64,000 bases of DNA from positions 124,001 through 188,000 of the forward strand of contig RSEE01000021.1 of assembly GCA_003971905.1 (NCBI GenBank), in the 5' to 3' direction. A program made the position numbers and the translations under genes. The notes beneath the pieces are model-generated. The model had not been told where the DNA came from. It did no database searches and was given only the letters and a program-made list of their open reading frames with translations. This DNA comes from Moniliella sp. 'wahieum' (Eukaryota; Basidiomycota; Moniliellomycetes; Moniliellales; Moniliellaceae). Positions 9,880 to 22,440 of the stretch are shown here, in pieces; the first letter of the stretch is position 1; every line of letters begins with the position of its first letter.

Positions 9880-12232
9880 TGTGACAGCGAAGAGGCAAGG
9901 CGGGTGGCGGCGGTGGGGGAAAAGGAGGTGGAAGAGAGGGAAGGAACGCGAGGTAAAGACGGTCGGGGGAGAAAGAGCGGGAAGACCAGCTTCAGGCCTG
10001 AAAAGAGGGGGGAGGGAGCAGCAAGGGAAAGGAGCAAGGGAAAGGGGTGGTGGTGGGGCGCAGCGCCAACGCCAACGAGCTCCGTATTAAAAGGACGCAG
10101 GTGTGCCTGGCTCGTCGCTTCCTCCTCGCTGCACTGCTCCACGGGGCAGCGCAAAAGGCAGGCAATCAGGCACTGGCACGCAGGCCCAGCAGCCGATGGG
10201 TGACGCATGACGCATGACGCATGCTTGGCTCTGCGTGTGCGAGGATGCGCTGTGATCGGCACCGGGGGGGTGGGGCGTGGCGGCAGTGTCGCGGGAGCAG
10301 ACCCTGCGCTCCATCGTGTTCTGGTGGTGCAGGGGCGGATGGGGGCGCAGGCCAGTGTGCGGTACACGGTGTGCCAGTGGGTGGCCCAGTGCTGGGGAGC
10401 TGCGAGCGCCGGGCTGCTCGGAGGCTGTGTGCGGGCGGAGCGGCTGCCTCGCCTCCTGCCCCAGACACGTCCCTGCCAAGCACACACTGCCCCCACCCAG
10501 GGCGGGCGATACACGCTATAATTACACGCGATCATCGAGTCGATCTTAGCTTGGCCTATACAACTTGGCTAACAATCTGAGCGCGGCACCCAGCCTTCCA
10601 CGAACATGCTGCACGCCGTCCGTCGGAACGAAACACCCAACACGGTCGAAGGATAGCCACCCACCCCTTTGGCAACCCCCACAGAGAGACGCGAGCCAGT
10701 CGAGATCATTATTCAATGTCCCATCAATATTCAATCCGTCCGTGCCGACAGCGCCATGGCATGCACCCTCTATATCACCCATCTGTCCTCCCATTCCTAC
10801 CCCCCGCTCCCCACCTACATCCCCCCCCGGGGGGCCACGGTGACACAAGCAGTGCACAGTGCTGCACATACCCGTGTGGGATCTATGTTATGTATTTTTT
10901 AGCTTTTGTGCGAGCACCATATATATGCCGATCATCGAGCCGAGCTTAATGATTAACTCGATTAACGTTCAAGTTGAACTCACAGCTCCGCGCGCATGAG
11001 CGCTCAGCCTGAGCGCTCACACAAGTCCCTCGCCACGTCTCTACGGTACATCAACAGAACACTACAACCTCTCTTTCTGCATCCCTTTGAAAACACCAAG
11101 CGCCGCAGCCCTGGTACGCGTAATGGCAAGCGGCAAAACCCACAATGCTCCTGAAGCTTCAGCCTGTGAAGACTCGAGCTGAGTGCTGAGTCTGAGTTCA
11201 GCCCGCTCCGGAATTGATTTGTTTTAGCTCTGCTGGACTCTGCGAAAAGACCCAAAAGCAAGGGAACTTCTTTCTGACCACGTAGTCTCATCTCGATCCC
11301 ATCCTTCTGGTCTTCTCCTCTTCTTTTACCCATTTTCTGTCACGCCCTTCTCACACAAACGTCTCTTACGTGCCGATCATGTCCAACAGCCTGCACCCAG
11401 GGGCTCTATATAGAAAAGAACACGCCCGGATCACGCTCTCGAACGTCAAAAGCAGTATTTCTTCATCGACACTGGGAGCTCTGAACTCTAAACACTCACC
11501 CGTGGCCAAAAAGTCCGACAACAGGGAAAGAGCTCAAGTTGAGCGGTGAGCTTTGCGAGGAAGAGTGTATGAGAGAGCGCAGTTCAAGGAGCGCAGTCGC
11601 TCGTCACTCACTACAGTGGGGTGTGCACGGACGTGTTCGACACAAGGAAAGGCCGACGATCTCGGTCTATAAGGTTATCAGGGACACAGAGACTACCCAG
11701 GGGTTACCGGTTACCGGTTATTACCGTGGATGGATAAGAGGTTTGGTAACCAACAGAGGTGGATGAGGCCGCCCGAGGCGACCCCAGCTCATTCCAGCCA
11801 CTGTGTCCTGCCTGTGGTACTAAGCTGATTTTGTTTTCATGAAAAAAACATGCATTGTCAGCCGGGGAGCGCTGGGGCGAGCAGGCCCGCGAGGCGGCGA
11901 GGGGGGACGGGTCCGCTGCGCCTCTGTGCAGGACTCAGGTGCACAGCGCAAGCCAACCAACTAACGATGAGAGAAGGCGGTGTATGTCAGAAGGGCAGAG
12001 AGATATGGGCCGGAACAGCGAGGCCCGAGCGAAGGAGAGAGGTATGATGAACGGAGAGGGTATATAAATGTAAACCACGGGGAAACAACGAAGGAGGCAT
12101 TTTTGTCAAGTTGAGAAAAGCAGTGGCGGAGAAATGAGACGAGTAAAGTGGCAAAAGGGATGGGCAGACGAGGTATAAACAAAAAGCTCTCAACTCGACA
12201 CGATATGCAGGGGCAAGAAAGGGCAACCAAAG
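9880..12232. other. 2.3-kb intergenic region
   Basis: This region holds the GH128 leader and promoter (9880-10100), then non-coding DNA. There is a small array of 'gacgcat' at 10202-10222. A motif 'gatcatcgag' is followed by 'cgatcttag' at about 10529-10549 and recurs in altered form at 10930-10950. There are also purine-rich stretches downstream. No gene, tRNA or transposon signature was found. Confidence 0.5.
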
Positions 12233-15200
12233 TCACCGCACCGTCGGGCTCTTACGCTCGAACTGCGTCAGTAACGGGAGTAAGCGAAGCCGAGGATCAA
12301 ACACGTTGAACAGCGCAGCGTGTCGACCCTGATGTGGAGGCTCGTGGGGCAGTAGTGCCAGGAAAAGCAGTTTGGCGCTGGTTTGACAACCAAGAGGATG
12401 CGGGGCCGAAATCAAGAGGAGTCCGGCCAGAGACGGCAGCTTGAGATAGTTGCTCGGTCAAGAGCTGACTTGCAGAGGTGGCCGCATGATCCATACGCTT
12501 GATGTGGGACTTGAGCCGGGCCAGCTCGGAAGGGTCAGCAGCGGGCTTGGTGGTGGTGGCACGGAGGTCTTTGATGAGCTTGTCTTGCTTGCGAATAAAT
12601 GCTCGCGCCTTGTCCCGCTTTTCCCCTGCCACTTTAAGTTGCTGCTCCAACGCATCCTTCTCCCGCTGGATCGTCGCTAGCGCTTCAGTCGCATCCGGTG
12701 GCCACCCTTTCGCTGCAAGTGTCCGCTTCATTTCCCCGAACCTCCTCTCATTGTTCAGCTGCGCCGTCCGCTCGTCCAGCGACATCTCTTGCAGGTCCAC
12801 CTTGTCCATAAGGAGCTGGTTGACTCGCTCCATGAGCATGGCCCCGCGCTTTTCACTCTCCAACAGGTCGGCTTTAACCTTCGCTGCCTCGGCCACCAAC
12901 ACATCTTTTTCGCTCTCCACCGATGCACGGAGCTTGTGAAGGATGTCGAGCTGGTCTTGGTGCACGAGGGAGACTTTATATGGGGAATGATACAGCAAAG
13001 CAACGCGCCAAACCAGTCAGCTCCAAGGTGTCCCTTTCATGTGGGCAAAGAGAAAAAAGCACACAACGTACGATCGCTTTTAGCCACAATCAGTTCCTTG
13101 GATTGAACATCAAATTCCACCTGCAGATCCACCAGTTTTTCTTGGTCCCGTCCAATTCTTCTACCACCTGGTTCAATCTCGTGCGCAAGGCCAAGTTTGC
13201 CTCTGCGGAATCCCCTCGAGCGCTGCCGGAAGCAATATCCTCCAGCTGCCGCTGAAGTAGCAGGCGTTCCTGGTGCTCTGCCAAATAGTCCTTCTCATAG
13301 CGGTCCTTCAACCCACTCACATCCTCCAGCATGTTTTCCAATACTAGGATCCGCGACGCATCCGCCTTGTTAGCCATCGCCGCATCTCGTTCGCGCGTCA
13401 AGCGGCGCACTTCCAGCCGAAGTTCGGTACGGGACTTGGGCGCCAGTGCATCTTCCAACTCCTCCCCTAGGCCACCATTCTGCCCTGTGACGCCGCCCGG
13501 CCCTGTTATCTCGCCTTCGCTCCCCATGAGGGCAGACGCACGGCGCACGTGGGCACGACCACCAGCACCCTTCCAATTCCCGTACCCGGTTTGGTACAGC
13601 TCCAGCTCTTCCTGATCTGCCTTGGTCCGTTCCGTTGCGGTAGCCAGGCTGGCCTGGGCTGCCTCATGCTGGCCCTGCAAGTCATGCAGGCGGGAAGTGG
13701 TGTGGGTCAGCTCGACTTGAAGCGTTTGAGCTGGGCCTTGTACTTGTCCACCAACCCCCGGACCGGGCCTGCCCGCTCCGCTTCCTCGGCCATTGCCGCA
13801 TTGCGCTGAATCAACTCGGTGTTCTCTGTCTCCAACGACCGAAGTTGTCGCTTGGTATCCTGCAGCTCGACGAGCCTGCGTTGGTACTTTTCCAACTGCG
13901 CCTGGGCTCGTGCTAGGTCATCCGACGTGTGACGCGCCTCATCCAATTGGTCGACCAGCATCGCCATTTGCGCTTCCTTCTCTGCTAACTGCGCTGGCAG
14001 CTCTTCTCCCATCTTGGCCAGGGGTCGCATCCGGTCCAGTGAGGTTTCGGAAGAAGCCAGTGCATCCTCCGTTCGTCGCAGCTCGTCCGTCAACCGATCC
14101 ACGTCTTGCCGCAGAGCATGAATCAGATCGAGATCAGAGAGATGGGTTCCTACGCTGGTTCGCAGTGCGGTTAGTTCCGCCTCTTGCACTTCCACGCGTT
14201 CCTGTAGTGCCGGTAACGATGCCTCCAGCGATTCGGTATGTGCCGCTTGGGTCTCGTACTGCGAGCGCAACCGGGCAAAGGCTTTGGCCAGGGCTCCAGG
14301 ACCTCCCTTGCGGAGCAATCGCTCGGCCATCGCGGCCCCGCGTGCCTCTGGCATCTCCGACCCGGCTCCAAACAATCCAAACCCGACCGAGGTCGAATCC
14401 AGATCGTCCGACCCAAGTTCAGCATCCAGGTCGGATCCGACCACCGTAGCTGGGGCCGTGATAGACGCCGGCGACGTAATGCCAGGTCGAAGCGGACTAA
14501 GCCCCCCACTTCCCATGGTAATCGATCCCATGACAGTTCCATTCTCATCGTCCGAGCGAGGGTAATGTAGTTCAGCCGCCGTGCGCGTGAGAGGAGAGCG
14601 GAGCATCCGCATTGGCGTTTTCAATCCCGGACCGGGCGATCGCATCCCGTTTTCCCCCAGACGGGGAGGTGGGACCCACTGCTGCTGGGGACCAAGGTGT
14701 CGTGGTGGCTCGAGGCACTGGCCATGTCGCTGGCAAATACCTCTTCCTCCGGAGCATGAACCAGGGCCTCGTCTATCTCTTCCTCCTCCTCAGCGTCAGT
14801 TGTGGTTGCCTCGGTGCCAGTTTCGGTTTCGGTTTCAGGCTCAGTTTCGGGCTCGGTTTCCGCCTCGGTTTCAACCTCGGTATCGGGCTCTTGATCCTCG
14901 GTAGCGGTGGTAGGGTGCGGCGGGTGGAAATGGGACTGGACGGAACTGATGGCGTGCATCAACCCCTGCTGATCGGCCGGGTCGAGGCGGGATTGGATAG
15001 CAGAGATAAAAATGGCTTTATGGGGCGAGTGAACGGCGACCAAGAGTACAAGTCGGGCCAGTTTGAGGAGTTCTGATCCAAACGCGGCAGCAGTCCAAGG
15101 AGAGGAGGTGCCATGCACGATGAGATCAACATCGAGAGTGAGCGCTTTGGGCAGCTGGCCCTCTTCGAGGGTGGGAAGGAGGTGTTGTTCGGTGGCGAGA

Positions 15201-15678
15201 TAGGCGAGGAGCTGTTTGTGGATACGCTTCAGACTGGCCTGTCGCAATAGACTTTCCTCCATCGACTGGTCCCCTTCGGGGCGGCGGACTGGGCTGGGAG
15301 GGTTGGGGTGGGCCGAGGCAAAGTACTCGCGGTCAATAAACAAGAGGAGGGAGGTGAAGACGGACCCGTCCACGAGGTCCGTGGGGAGGAAAGAGAGGTG
15401 CAAGCGGCGAGGTGGGCCGGGTCGGGGGAAGGAGATCCAGAGATGGCACGGGCCGCCTCGGGCGGAAGGGCCTGGAGCCAATGGACAAAGGCGGCAGCCT
15501 CGGTGGACGGGTCGGAGGTGCTCGGGGCACGCTTGCGGCGGGCTGCCCCATTCGGAGGGGCGGCGGCGGGCGGGAGGAGGGAAAGAGGGGGTATGTGGGT
15601 TGGGGTATCTGCTAGGAGTGATTGTGCTGTCCGCGGAGCGGGAGGGGGCGTGGATGTAAGGGGGGGAGGCGGGCCATC
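12233..15678 (-). CDS. Hook-family endosome adaptor (Hok1/HookA-like)
   Basis: Hook proteins link early endosomes to dynein and kinesin-3 in filamentous fungi. The N-terminal HOOK (calponin-like) domain reads 'AAAFVHWLQALPPEAARA', 'PTDLVDGSVFTSLLLFID', 'SLKRIHKQLLAYL' and 'GSELLKLARLVLLVAVHSP'. Next comes an acidic Glu/Thr-rich linker, a Gly/Ser region, then about 600 residues of coiled coil ('DLIHALRQDVDRLTDELRR', 'GLVDKYKAQLKRF', 'LRLEVRRLTRERDAAMANK'). An intron at 12974-13071 (98 bases) precedes the last coiled-coil exon. Frames change near 15410, 14700, 13690 and 12370. A likely start ATG lies at 15678; it is in frame with the HOOK domain only if a 7-base C tract at 15660-15666 is really eight. 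The C-terminus at 12233 is one of two possible frames; the other ends at 12297. Confidence 0.82.
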
Positions 15679-17263
15679 CTGGTGCGGAGGGAGGCGGAGA
15701 GGGGGGGAGGGAGGGGTGGCAACAAGGGCGGGAGGCGTGGCAGCGTTCGTGCGTGTCGTCGAGGCGGCGAGGAGGGGCGGCGGGGGGAGGGGGGCAGAGG
15801 ACGGTGGTTGTGGTGGTGGTGGGGGGGGTGTTCCCCCTGATGCTGCTGATGCTGCTGCTGATGCTGCTGTGCTGGTGCCTGTGGGCGGTCAGCAGGTGCC
15901 GCGGGCGGCGAGGGCGGCATGGGCGGATGGAGAGGCGCGGCGAGGCCAGATGCCGCTGGGGCAGCCTGCTGGGGGGCATGCGGGGCGGATGGGGGGACAT
16001 GGGGCGGCCGCCGCACCGCACAGCCCACAGCCGACGCACACAGCCGACGCACACAGCCGACGCACACAGCCGACGCACACAGCCGACGCACCCACGCCCG
16101 AGCACCGCCGCAGCAGCAGCCGTCGCATGCTCGCTATAGTGCACGCAGCGTTAAACGAGATGTGGCGCTGCGAGTTGCTCCTGAATACGACAACCCTAGC
16201 GCCTGCGCTGCGCCTCACCCATCATGCATCGTACATCACCCATCCGCCACACTTCCCGCCCCTCTCCATCTCCCGCCGCTTCCCACCCATCCACCCTCCG
16301 ATCCAGAGATAGCCCCGGCAGGTTGTTGACTGTTGACTTCACCACATACCCCACCAACACCAGTGTCTGCTTACCGCTTACCATCCCCCACCGATCTGCG
16401 ATCCCACGGCCCATTTGGCCTGACACCCAGCACAAACATGGGCGCGCAGGAGCCCCACGCACGGCGCCTGTGAGCACGGACCCCATGACGCACCTGGCAC
16501 ATTCTGCATCGGTTTAAATTGCATTCCTCCGTTCTTCTTCCCTCCGTCCCGTCCGCTCTTCAGGCGGTTCGCCATGCCATGCCTTGCTCATCCTGGCCAT
16601 TCCTGGCCATGACGCAGGAGCCACCGTCTGGCCGCAGGCCTCAGGCCGTTCAGACTGGATGAGCGCTGATCGACTGCCCGAACATGCGCTGATGATGGAT
16701 GACGATGACGGCACATACTTTTAGGATGCGATGGCGATGACGATGGCGATGACGACGGTGGAGGCGGACACTGCCACTATAGCATGCACCAGTCCACCAT
16801 AACCACTACCCTCCAGTATTCACACTGCCTTTGCGCTTCTCGAGATCTGTGGCTCCCCACGGTCGTACGCTTCTAAGTCTTTCTTCTTCGAGTATAATCT
16901 CTCGGTGTGTGTGATCGTCGTTCGCCCCACTGCGCGCTGTACTCACCCCAGGCCCCATAGCGTCCTACCCTCCGACTGTCATTGCGATGCACATATCGTG
17001 CAACGGATCGATGCCCAGTCCGGGGCTGTGCAACCAGTGGGAGCGTTGGGGTGACGTATATTCGCCTCACCCATCCCTGAGACCCTCTTACTTGGTGTGC
17101 CTGCAGAAGCGATCGTGGTGGCACGATTTCTAGTGGGGTACCAGCTGCTGTGCTTCTGTTGGTATATATTCTGTTGCCACACAACTTTTTTCGGTCCCTC
17201 CCCTCGCACACCCCCCCCCCCCACCCCTCGATTCTCCACATATCTTCCAAAACACCTCTTACC
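15679..17263. other. Divergent intergenic region, Hook to repeat-rich gene
   Basis: Positions 15680-16140 are GC-rich low complexity, with long open frames on both strands but no domain. A tandem array lies at 16026-16090. A GATGAC/GATGGC microsatellite sits around 16690-16765. 'ggtatatatt' near 17160 may be a TATA box for the gene at 17264, about 100 bases upstream. A C-run at 17212-17222 sits in the leader. No gene was found. Confidence 0.5.
16026..16090. repeat. 13-bp tandem repeat, five copies
   Basis: Five perfect head-to-tail copies of cacagccgacgca. There are no spacers, so this is a minisatellite, not a CRISPR array. It lies upstream of the proposed Hook start. Confidence 0.9.
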
Positions 17264-20200
17264 ATGGCCACCTACCTCGGCACTTCGATTCCCTCTGGCA
17301 TGGGCGACGGTCTCACGCCGACCTGGCCAAGCAGCTTCACCACATGGATGACTCCGTGGGCTCTGTCCCGACCGACCCGTTCGTTGCGGCTGAGCGCGCG
17401 GCTCATACCGAGGCGCCTCATGCGCCTGATCTCACCCAAATCAAGCATCATCACCATGCTTCCACGGGAAAGCAGATTCCTGGAGGCTACCAAGCCCTGG
17501 CCCAAGAGTACGGCTTGGCGCCCCAGCCGACAGCATCCCAGCCACAACGTTTCTAGTGTGCAGCCTCCGACCAGTAGCGTGCCCTCTAGCCACCCGGCCG
17601 GCGCTGCCCCGACATCGACCCAAGACCCGTACCTTGAGTATGGCTCGGCCATCGGCCTGCCAGCCTCCGCGTCGGCAGCCAAGTCTACCCAGGACCCGTA
17701 CAGCCAGTATGGCTCGTCCATCCGCCAGCCCACCAGCACCACGACCCCGTCGGCCCAAGACGCGTACCTGAACTATGGCTCGGCCATCCCTGGTACTCTG
17801 TCCTCGCGCCAAACGGAGCACAAGAGTCCAGTTCAATACGCCGGCGCGGGCACTTCCCCTGCCCACCACCCCTCCCACCTTTCTGATGCTGCTGGCGTAG
17901 CTACCAGTTCCGTCCCTGCCACTGCGGCGTCGACCGGATCAGCCCAGGCGTACCGTACCACTGACCCCATCTACGCCAGCAAGTTGGCTTCTTCCGTCGC
18001 AACACCTTCCGTCCCGTCTGCCACCCCCGCTTCTGTGGGGGAACACCAACGTTTGGCCGGTGGTGGTGCAACCACAGGGGCAGGCCTTGCCAAGGGCCCC
18101 GACACCTCTTTTGCCTCCTCCCCCATCGGCTAGCGCCGAGGGAACCAAGGTGGCGCCCAGCACGGTTTCTACGGCGAGCCCTTCGCTGGGTGAGTACGAG
18201 GGACTTGGAGTGGGCGCAGTGACTGGCGCCGGCCTCGGGAAGGGTACCGACATTTCGCTGGCCGGATCCAACCCGCCTGCCAGCGCGGGTACCAAGCCTG
18301 CACCTACCGCGGCGCGTGGAACAGCTTCTGAGGCACTCAAGAAGGACGAGCCGGTTGGACACACCGTGCACACTGCCCCGAGTTCTCCTTCGACACAAAC
18401 GTCCGCCCTGTCGGAGGACGCTCCGGGTGCCTACCCCCTGTCCAAGGAAGATGCCGATCTCCAATCCCACTCGACCCCCGGTGCCATCCTAGCCTCCTTG
18501 GTGGCTGCTCCAGCGGGCGCGTTGGCGTCCGCATACGAATGGTTCCACCCCGAGACTGGGGAGAAGATGACTGGCTCTCAGCCGTCATCTTCCGCCACCC
18601 CTCCGCTTTCCAACTCCCACAGCGGCTCCTCCCCACCCCAGTAGCAGCGAAGAACGGACCGCGAGCAGCTATGCGCCTGCCACTACCCCTGCCACTGCGC
18701 TTGCTACTGCTCCTGCCAGTGCTCCTGCCAGTGCTCCTGCCACTGCTGCCCCCATCATCAGCATGCTGCGACCAACTACGCATCTGCCCCTACCCACACC
18801 AGCGAGCGTGCTGCCGGCGGTTCCGCCCCGGCCACTGCCACCGCTGCTGCCACCTCCTCCTCCAACTTGCGTGCTCCCACCAGCGCCGCCGACTTCTCTT
18901 CGTCGGCAGCGACCAACACGACCACTGAGGGTTACCATCCTGGTCTTGGCGATGCGGCCATCAAGATCATCTCGGCTCCGTTGGAGACGCTTGCGCTGGT
19001 GGGAGGTGCGGCGGGTGTGGCGGGTTCGGCTGCGGTGGACAAGGCAGAGCATGTGGCCCAAGAGGTGGCGGCGGGGACGGGGTCGTTGGCGCAAAAAGCA
19101 TCCGATACTCTGTCGAGCACCTTTTCGGGTCCTGCCAACGCCCCGGCGAACCAGGGTACGCCAGCGTACGCCTCGGCCGTCGCTGCGCCGCTGGCTTCGG
19201 TTGCATTGGCTGGTGAAGGTGCTCAGCATGCGTCCGACGCCACGGAGCAGAAGGCATCCCAAGCCAAGCCAACCGCTGTGGAAACCGTCTCGCTTCCCGC
19301 TCGCTCGATTGCTGCCCCCCTCGCTGCGACAGGTGCATTGGATGCCTCTGCCTCTGCCGGGCCCGGCAACCAGGCCACGTCGGCCCCCTCAACGCGCACT
19401 ACGGATGAGTTTGCCTCCCCTCCCCCCTCGATGGGCACGGGTGCCATCAAGGTGTCCCCCTCTTCCCCTTCGACGGGCACGAGCAAGGTGACTTCCGGAT
19501 CGCCCTCAATGCCGACGGGTATGGGCTCCACGGCCTTCATCCTACCGGTTCGAACCCGGACGTGGACTCCATCCCGACCTACACCCAAGTGAAACACCAA
19601 TGGCTCAACAGCAGCCTCATGCCGGCCACTCCTTGCCTACTGTCGGTGCAGGTGTCGGGTCCGGGGCCGGGGCCGGGGCCGGGGCGGCCCTTGGGGCTCA
19701 GTCTCTCGACCCGTACTCGCGTAAGGCCGAACCCACGTCTTCGTACCCCAGTGGCGTGCAGCACCCGAAGGGCACACAGGCTACTGGCTCGACCGGCCCG
19801 TATCCCTCGTACGCGTACCCCGAGGCTGGGTCTGTCCCGTTGACTGGGGCGGCGCCTTCTGTTGCACCCAAGGGTGGGGTTCCGGGTGAGACGGCGAGCT
19901 CTGGCCCATCGACGTACCCCGCCGTCGGCACGCGCTCGGTTGGCCAAACCCCCGGAACGGCCACTACGGCGAGCACGGTGAACCCCACGGGTCCCCACGC
20001 TCATCCGAACGACTCGATCCCTTCTTACCCTACTGCGGCTGACAAGTCGGTCGGTCCCAGCGGCAGCCTTGGCACCGGCTCCCACTCTTCCTCTGCGATG
20101 ACGGGCGCGATGGGCGTGCCGGCTGTGGCGGCCATGTCGGCGCCGGTGGGGGGCAAGTTTGTCGATCCGAGCAAAATGGAAGAGCTGTCGTCGGCTTCGT

Positions 20201-20884
20201 TGGCCGGTGAGAGCACGCGGGGGGCTACGCAGGTGCTTTCCCACGGCCAATCTTCCCCTGCCCATGACAACTCCCACGTGGCCAAAACCTCGGACAGTGC
20301 CAGTGGCATCAGCAACGGCGTGCCGAACGTGGCGGCACTGTCGGTACCTGTGCATGGCAAGTTTGTCGACTCGGAGAAGATGGACGAGCTCATGTCGGAA
20401 TCGTTGGAGGGTGGCGGTTTGATGGGAAGCAGCCAGGCTTTGCCCAAGGGTCAGCCCAACCCATCCAACGAGGGAAGCAGCCTGTATGGATCGAACAATG
20501 GCTCGGGTGGCAGTGCTATTGGCGCGCAGCAGTCCCGCTCGACCAATGCCACCTCGACGACGGGGCAGGCTATGACAAGGGTCTTGGCGCCGGTGCTGGA
20601 TATGGCGCCTCCTCCACCTCGGGCAGTCCGACCCGGCTAGTGCCAGTGGCGTGCGGGGAGCCTCCTATGACGGCACGTCTAACAGTGGTTCGCTTTCTGG
20701 ACCTGATGGCAAGTCGGTGCCAGACCACAAGCAGGCTTCTTCAGGTGCAACCTCGACCAAGGGGATGGTATCGCATGCCAAGGAGGCTGTCACCTCACAT
20801 GCGCCGACGGATCCCAACCAGCCCAATCATCTCTTCCGTATGGGCGAGTTGGACGACATTATCAAGAATGCGCCCAAGAACTAA
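17264..20884 (+). CDS. Large repeat-rich disordered protein, unknown function
   Basis: I do not recognise this protein. A start ATG in good context (accATGG) at 17264 begins 'MATYLGTSIPSGMG', and coding continues across at least six frame changes (near 17330, 17550, 18110, 18640-18860, 19520-19600 and 20630) to TAA at 20884. That gives about 1200 residues rich in Ser, Thr, Ala, Pro and Gly. Internal repeats are clear. Three units around 'QDPYLEYGSAI' lie at 17620-17800. Two units 'TTGAGLAKG/VTGAGLGKG' lie near 18080 and 18230. Two units 'GKFVDPSKMEELSSASLAGE' and 'GKFVDSEKMDELMSESLEGG' lie at 20152 and 20356. A mildly hydrophobic segment ('APLETLALVGGAAGVAGSA') sits near 18980. It ends 'LFRMGELDDIIKNAPKN'. 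There is no signal peptide; a stress or cytoplasmic role would be a guess. Confidence 0.75.
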
Positions 20885-21506
20885 TAGCTGCGAATGTTTT
20901 TTTCTCTCTCGAGTTGTTTTTTGAGTAATCTTATTGTCTCCTCTTTCTTCGCATATATCCAGGCAGAAGTAACGTGAAAGCATTCTACCTTATAGAAAGA
21001 CTTTTCCACCTTGGGTCCCCTTCAATGTCATGACCGCCATATCGGCCCCACTGTTCACTCTTCTCATGCAAGCGGGAACGCTGACTCTGAATCGAATAAG
21101 CTCCTCGTGACGCCAGCCCCTCAGCACGGTCGTTACCTCCAATGACTGGCATCTTAACGTCCTCACAACCTCTTCGTCGATCTCAACCAATAAGGTCAAA
21201 GCCGATGGACAACAGCCAGGGACAACAAAAAGGTAGTGCCACTAACGAGCGTGGTCAACGCGGTCATCTCTGTGGCAATGCTGGCTATCCCACTCTATGC
21301 GTGCGCTCCATGTCTCGCTGGTAGGAATGCTTGGCCTTCAGTTGCCTATGTGAAAGGGGGGCGAGATGGCAAAACGGAATGAAGATGTGTGGCCTAACAA
21401 CCCTAAAAGTTAGAATGCGAATGCGCGTCTACGTAGTTGGAGTAGGACCTGTGCAGGGCACAACGGTAGAAAAAAAGGGGGCAGGGTCTTGGGCTCGCCT
21501 TTGGCA
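20885..21506. other. Intergenic region between convergent genes
   Basis: It contains the 3' ends of the repeat-rich gene (T-rich from 20898) and of Vip1. No further gene or RNA was found. Confidence 0.6.
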
Positions 21507-22440
21507 TTAGGCAGACGGAGCAGGAGCGGTGTGCGACGCGGCGGCCGACGCCTTTTTCTCCTGCGCAATCGCCGCTGCCTGAGCCCGCACGTCCTGGATC
21601 GTGCGAGAGGAGGTGGTGTAAAACGACTGGATTTTCGGGTGGTTCGCGGCCGAGTTGTAGAAACCGCCAAGCTTGGACCAGGCGTAACCCACCTGTGGGC
21701 CGTGCCACACCGTATTCGCGCGCGACAAGAGCGACTTGGGGTCCTGCAGCTGCTGCTGTACCGAAGCCTGCACGTTGGCCACAAACGACGGGTCTGTCGT
21801 AGTACCCGCAGAACCCTCTGTCGCCTCGCGCTTGCCCTCCCCCCCTCAGCACCCGCCACCGCAGCAGCTTGGGTAGACGTCGCCCCGGAGCAGGGTACTT
21901 GGCACCCAAACTACGGTCCAGGTCGGACAAGAAGGAAGAGAACTTGCCACTGTAGCCGTGTTGCTTGTCAAAGTCGAGTGCACGCTTGGTCACCTCGTCA
22001 GAGAGCAGGTAGCCATGCGCCAACAGCTCGCTCACGATGGCCGTCTTTGGCTTGTCTTCCTGTTTTACCTCATGGACATGAGGAGGCGCGTCGGGGGCGG
22101 TAACCGGAACGGGGGCCTCGGTGGGGGGAGGGGCCGGTTGGGTGGCGGAGGTGACGGTGATGGTGGCTCCCTCAAGCTGCCCGCCGCTCAAACTGGCGAA
22201 AACGGGCCAGAGAAAGTCAGTACGCGGCTGCGGCTCATCTGGTGGCAACGTGGGCACAGACGGTAGAAGATACAACACTTACAGAACTGCATTGCCGGCA
22301 CCGGTAGGGGCAGCAAACGTAACCGTGGCCTGCTGGTTCGCCAATTCAATCTTGTCGATGGCGCCACAGAAGGACAAAAAGGCCTCGATGGACTGGCTGG
22401 TAGTGGTCGGAGCAAGGCCAGAAATGACAACAGCGGACAT
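21507..22440 (-). CDS. vip1: Vip1-like RRM RNA-binding protein
   Basis: RNA-recognition-motif protein like fission yeast Vip1. Start ATG at 22440; exon 1 'MSAVVISGLAPTTTSQSIEA', then 'FLSFCGAIDKIEL' and 'QATVTFAAPTGAGNAVL' form the RRM. The intron 22193-22282 (90 bases) splices in frame to 'LSGGQLEGATITVTSA'. A Pro-rich linker leads to the family-specific block 'QEDKPKTAIVSELLAHGYLL' and 'VTKRALDFDKQHGYSGKF'. Near 21885 the frame slips after 'LGAKYPAPG' in a G-run, and coding resumes with 'ATSTQAAAVAGAEGG'. The C-terminal part has 'VGYAWSKLGGFYNSAANHP' and an Ala/Lys-rich end with TAA at 21507. The leader directly upstream is a (GGT)n tract. Nucleic-acid binding is inferred from the RRM; targets are unknown. 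Confidence 0.88.
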
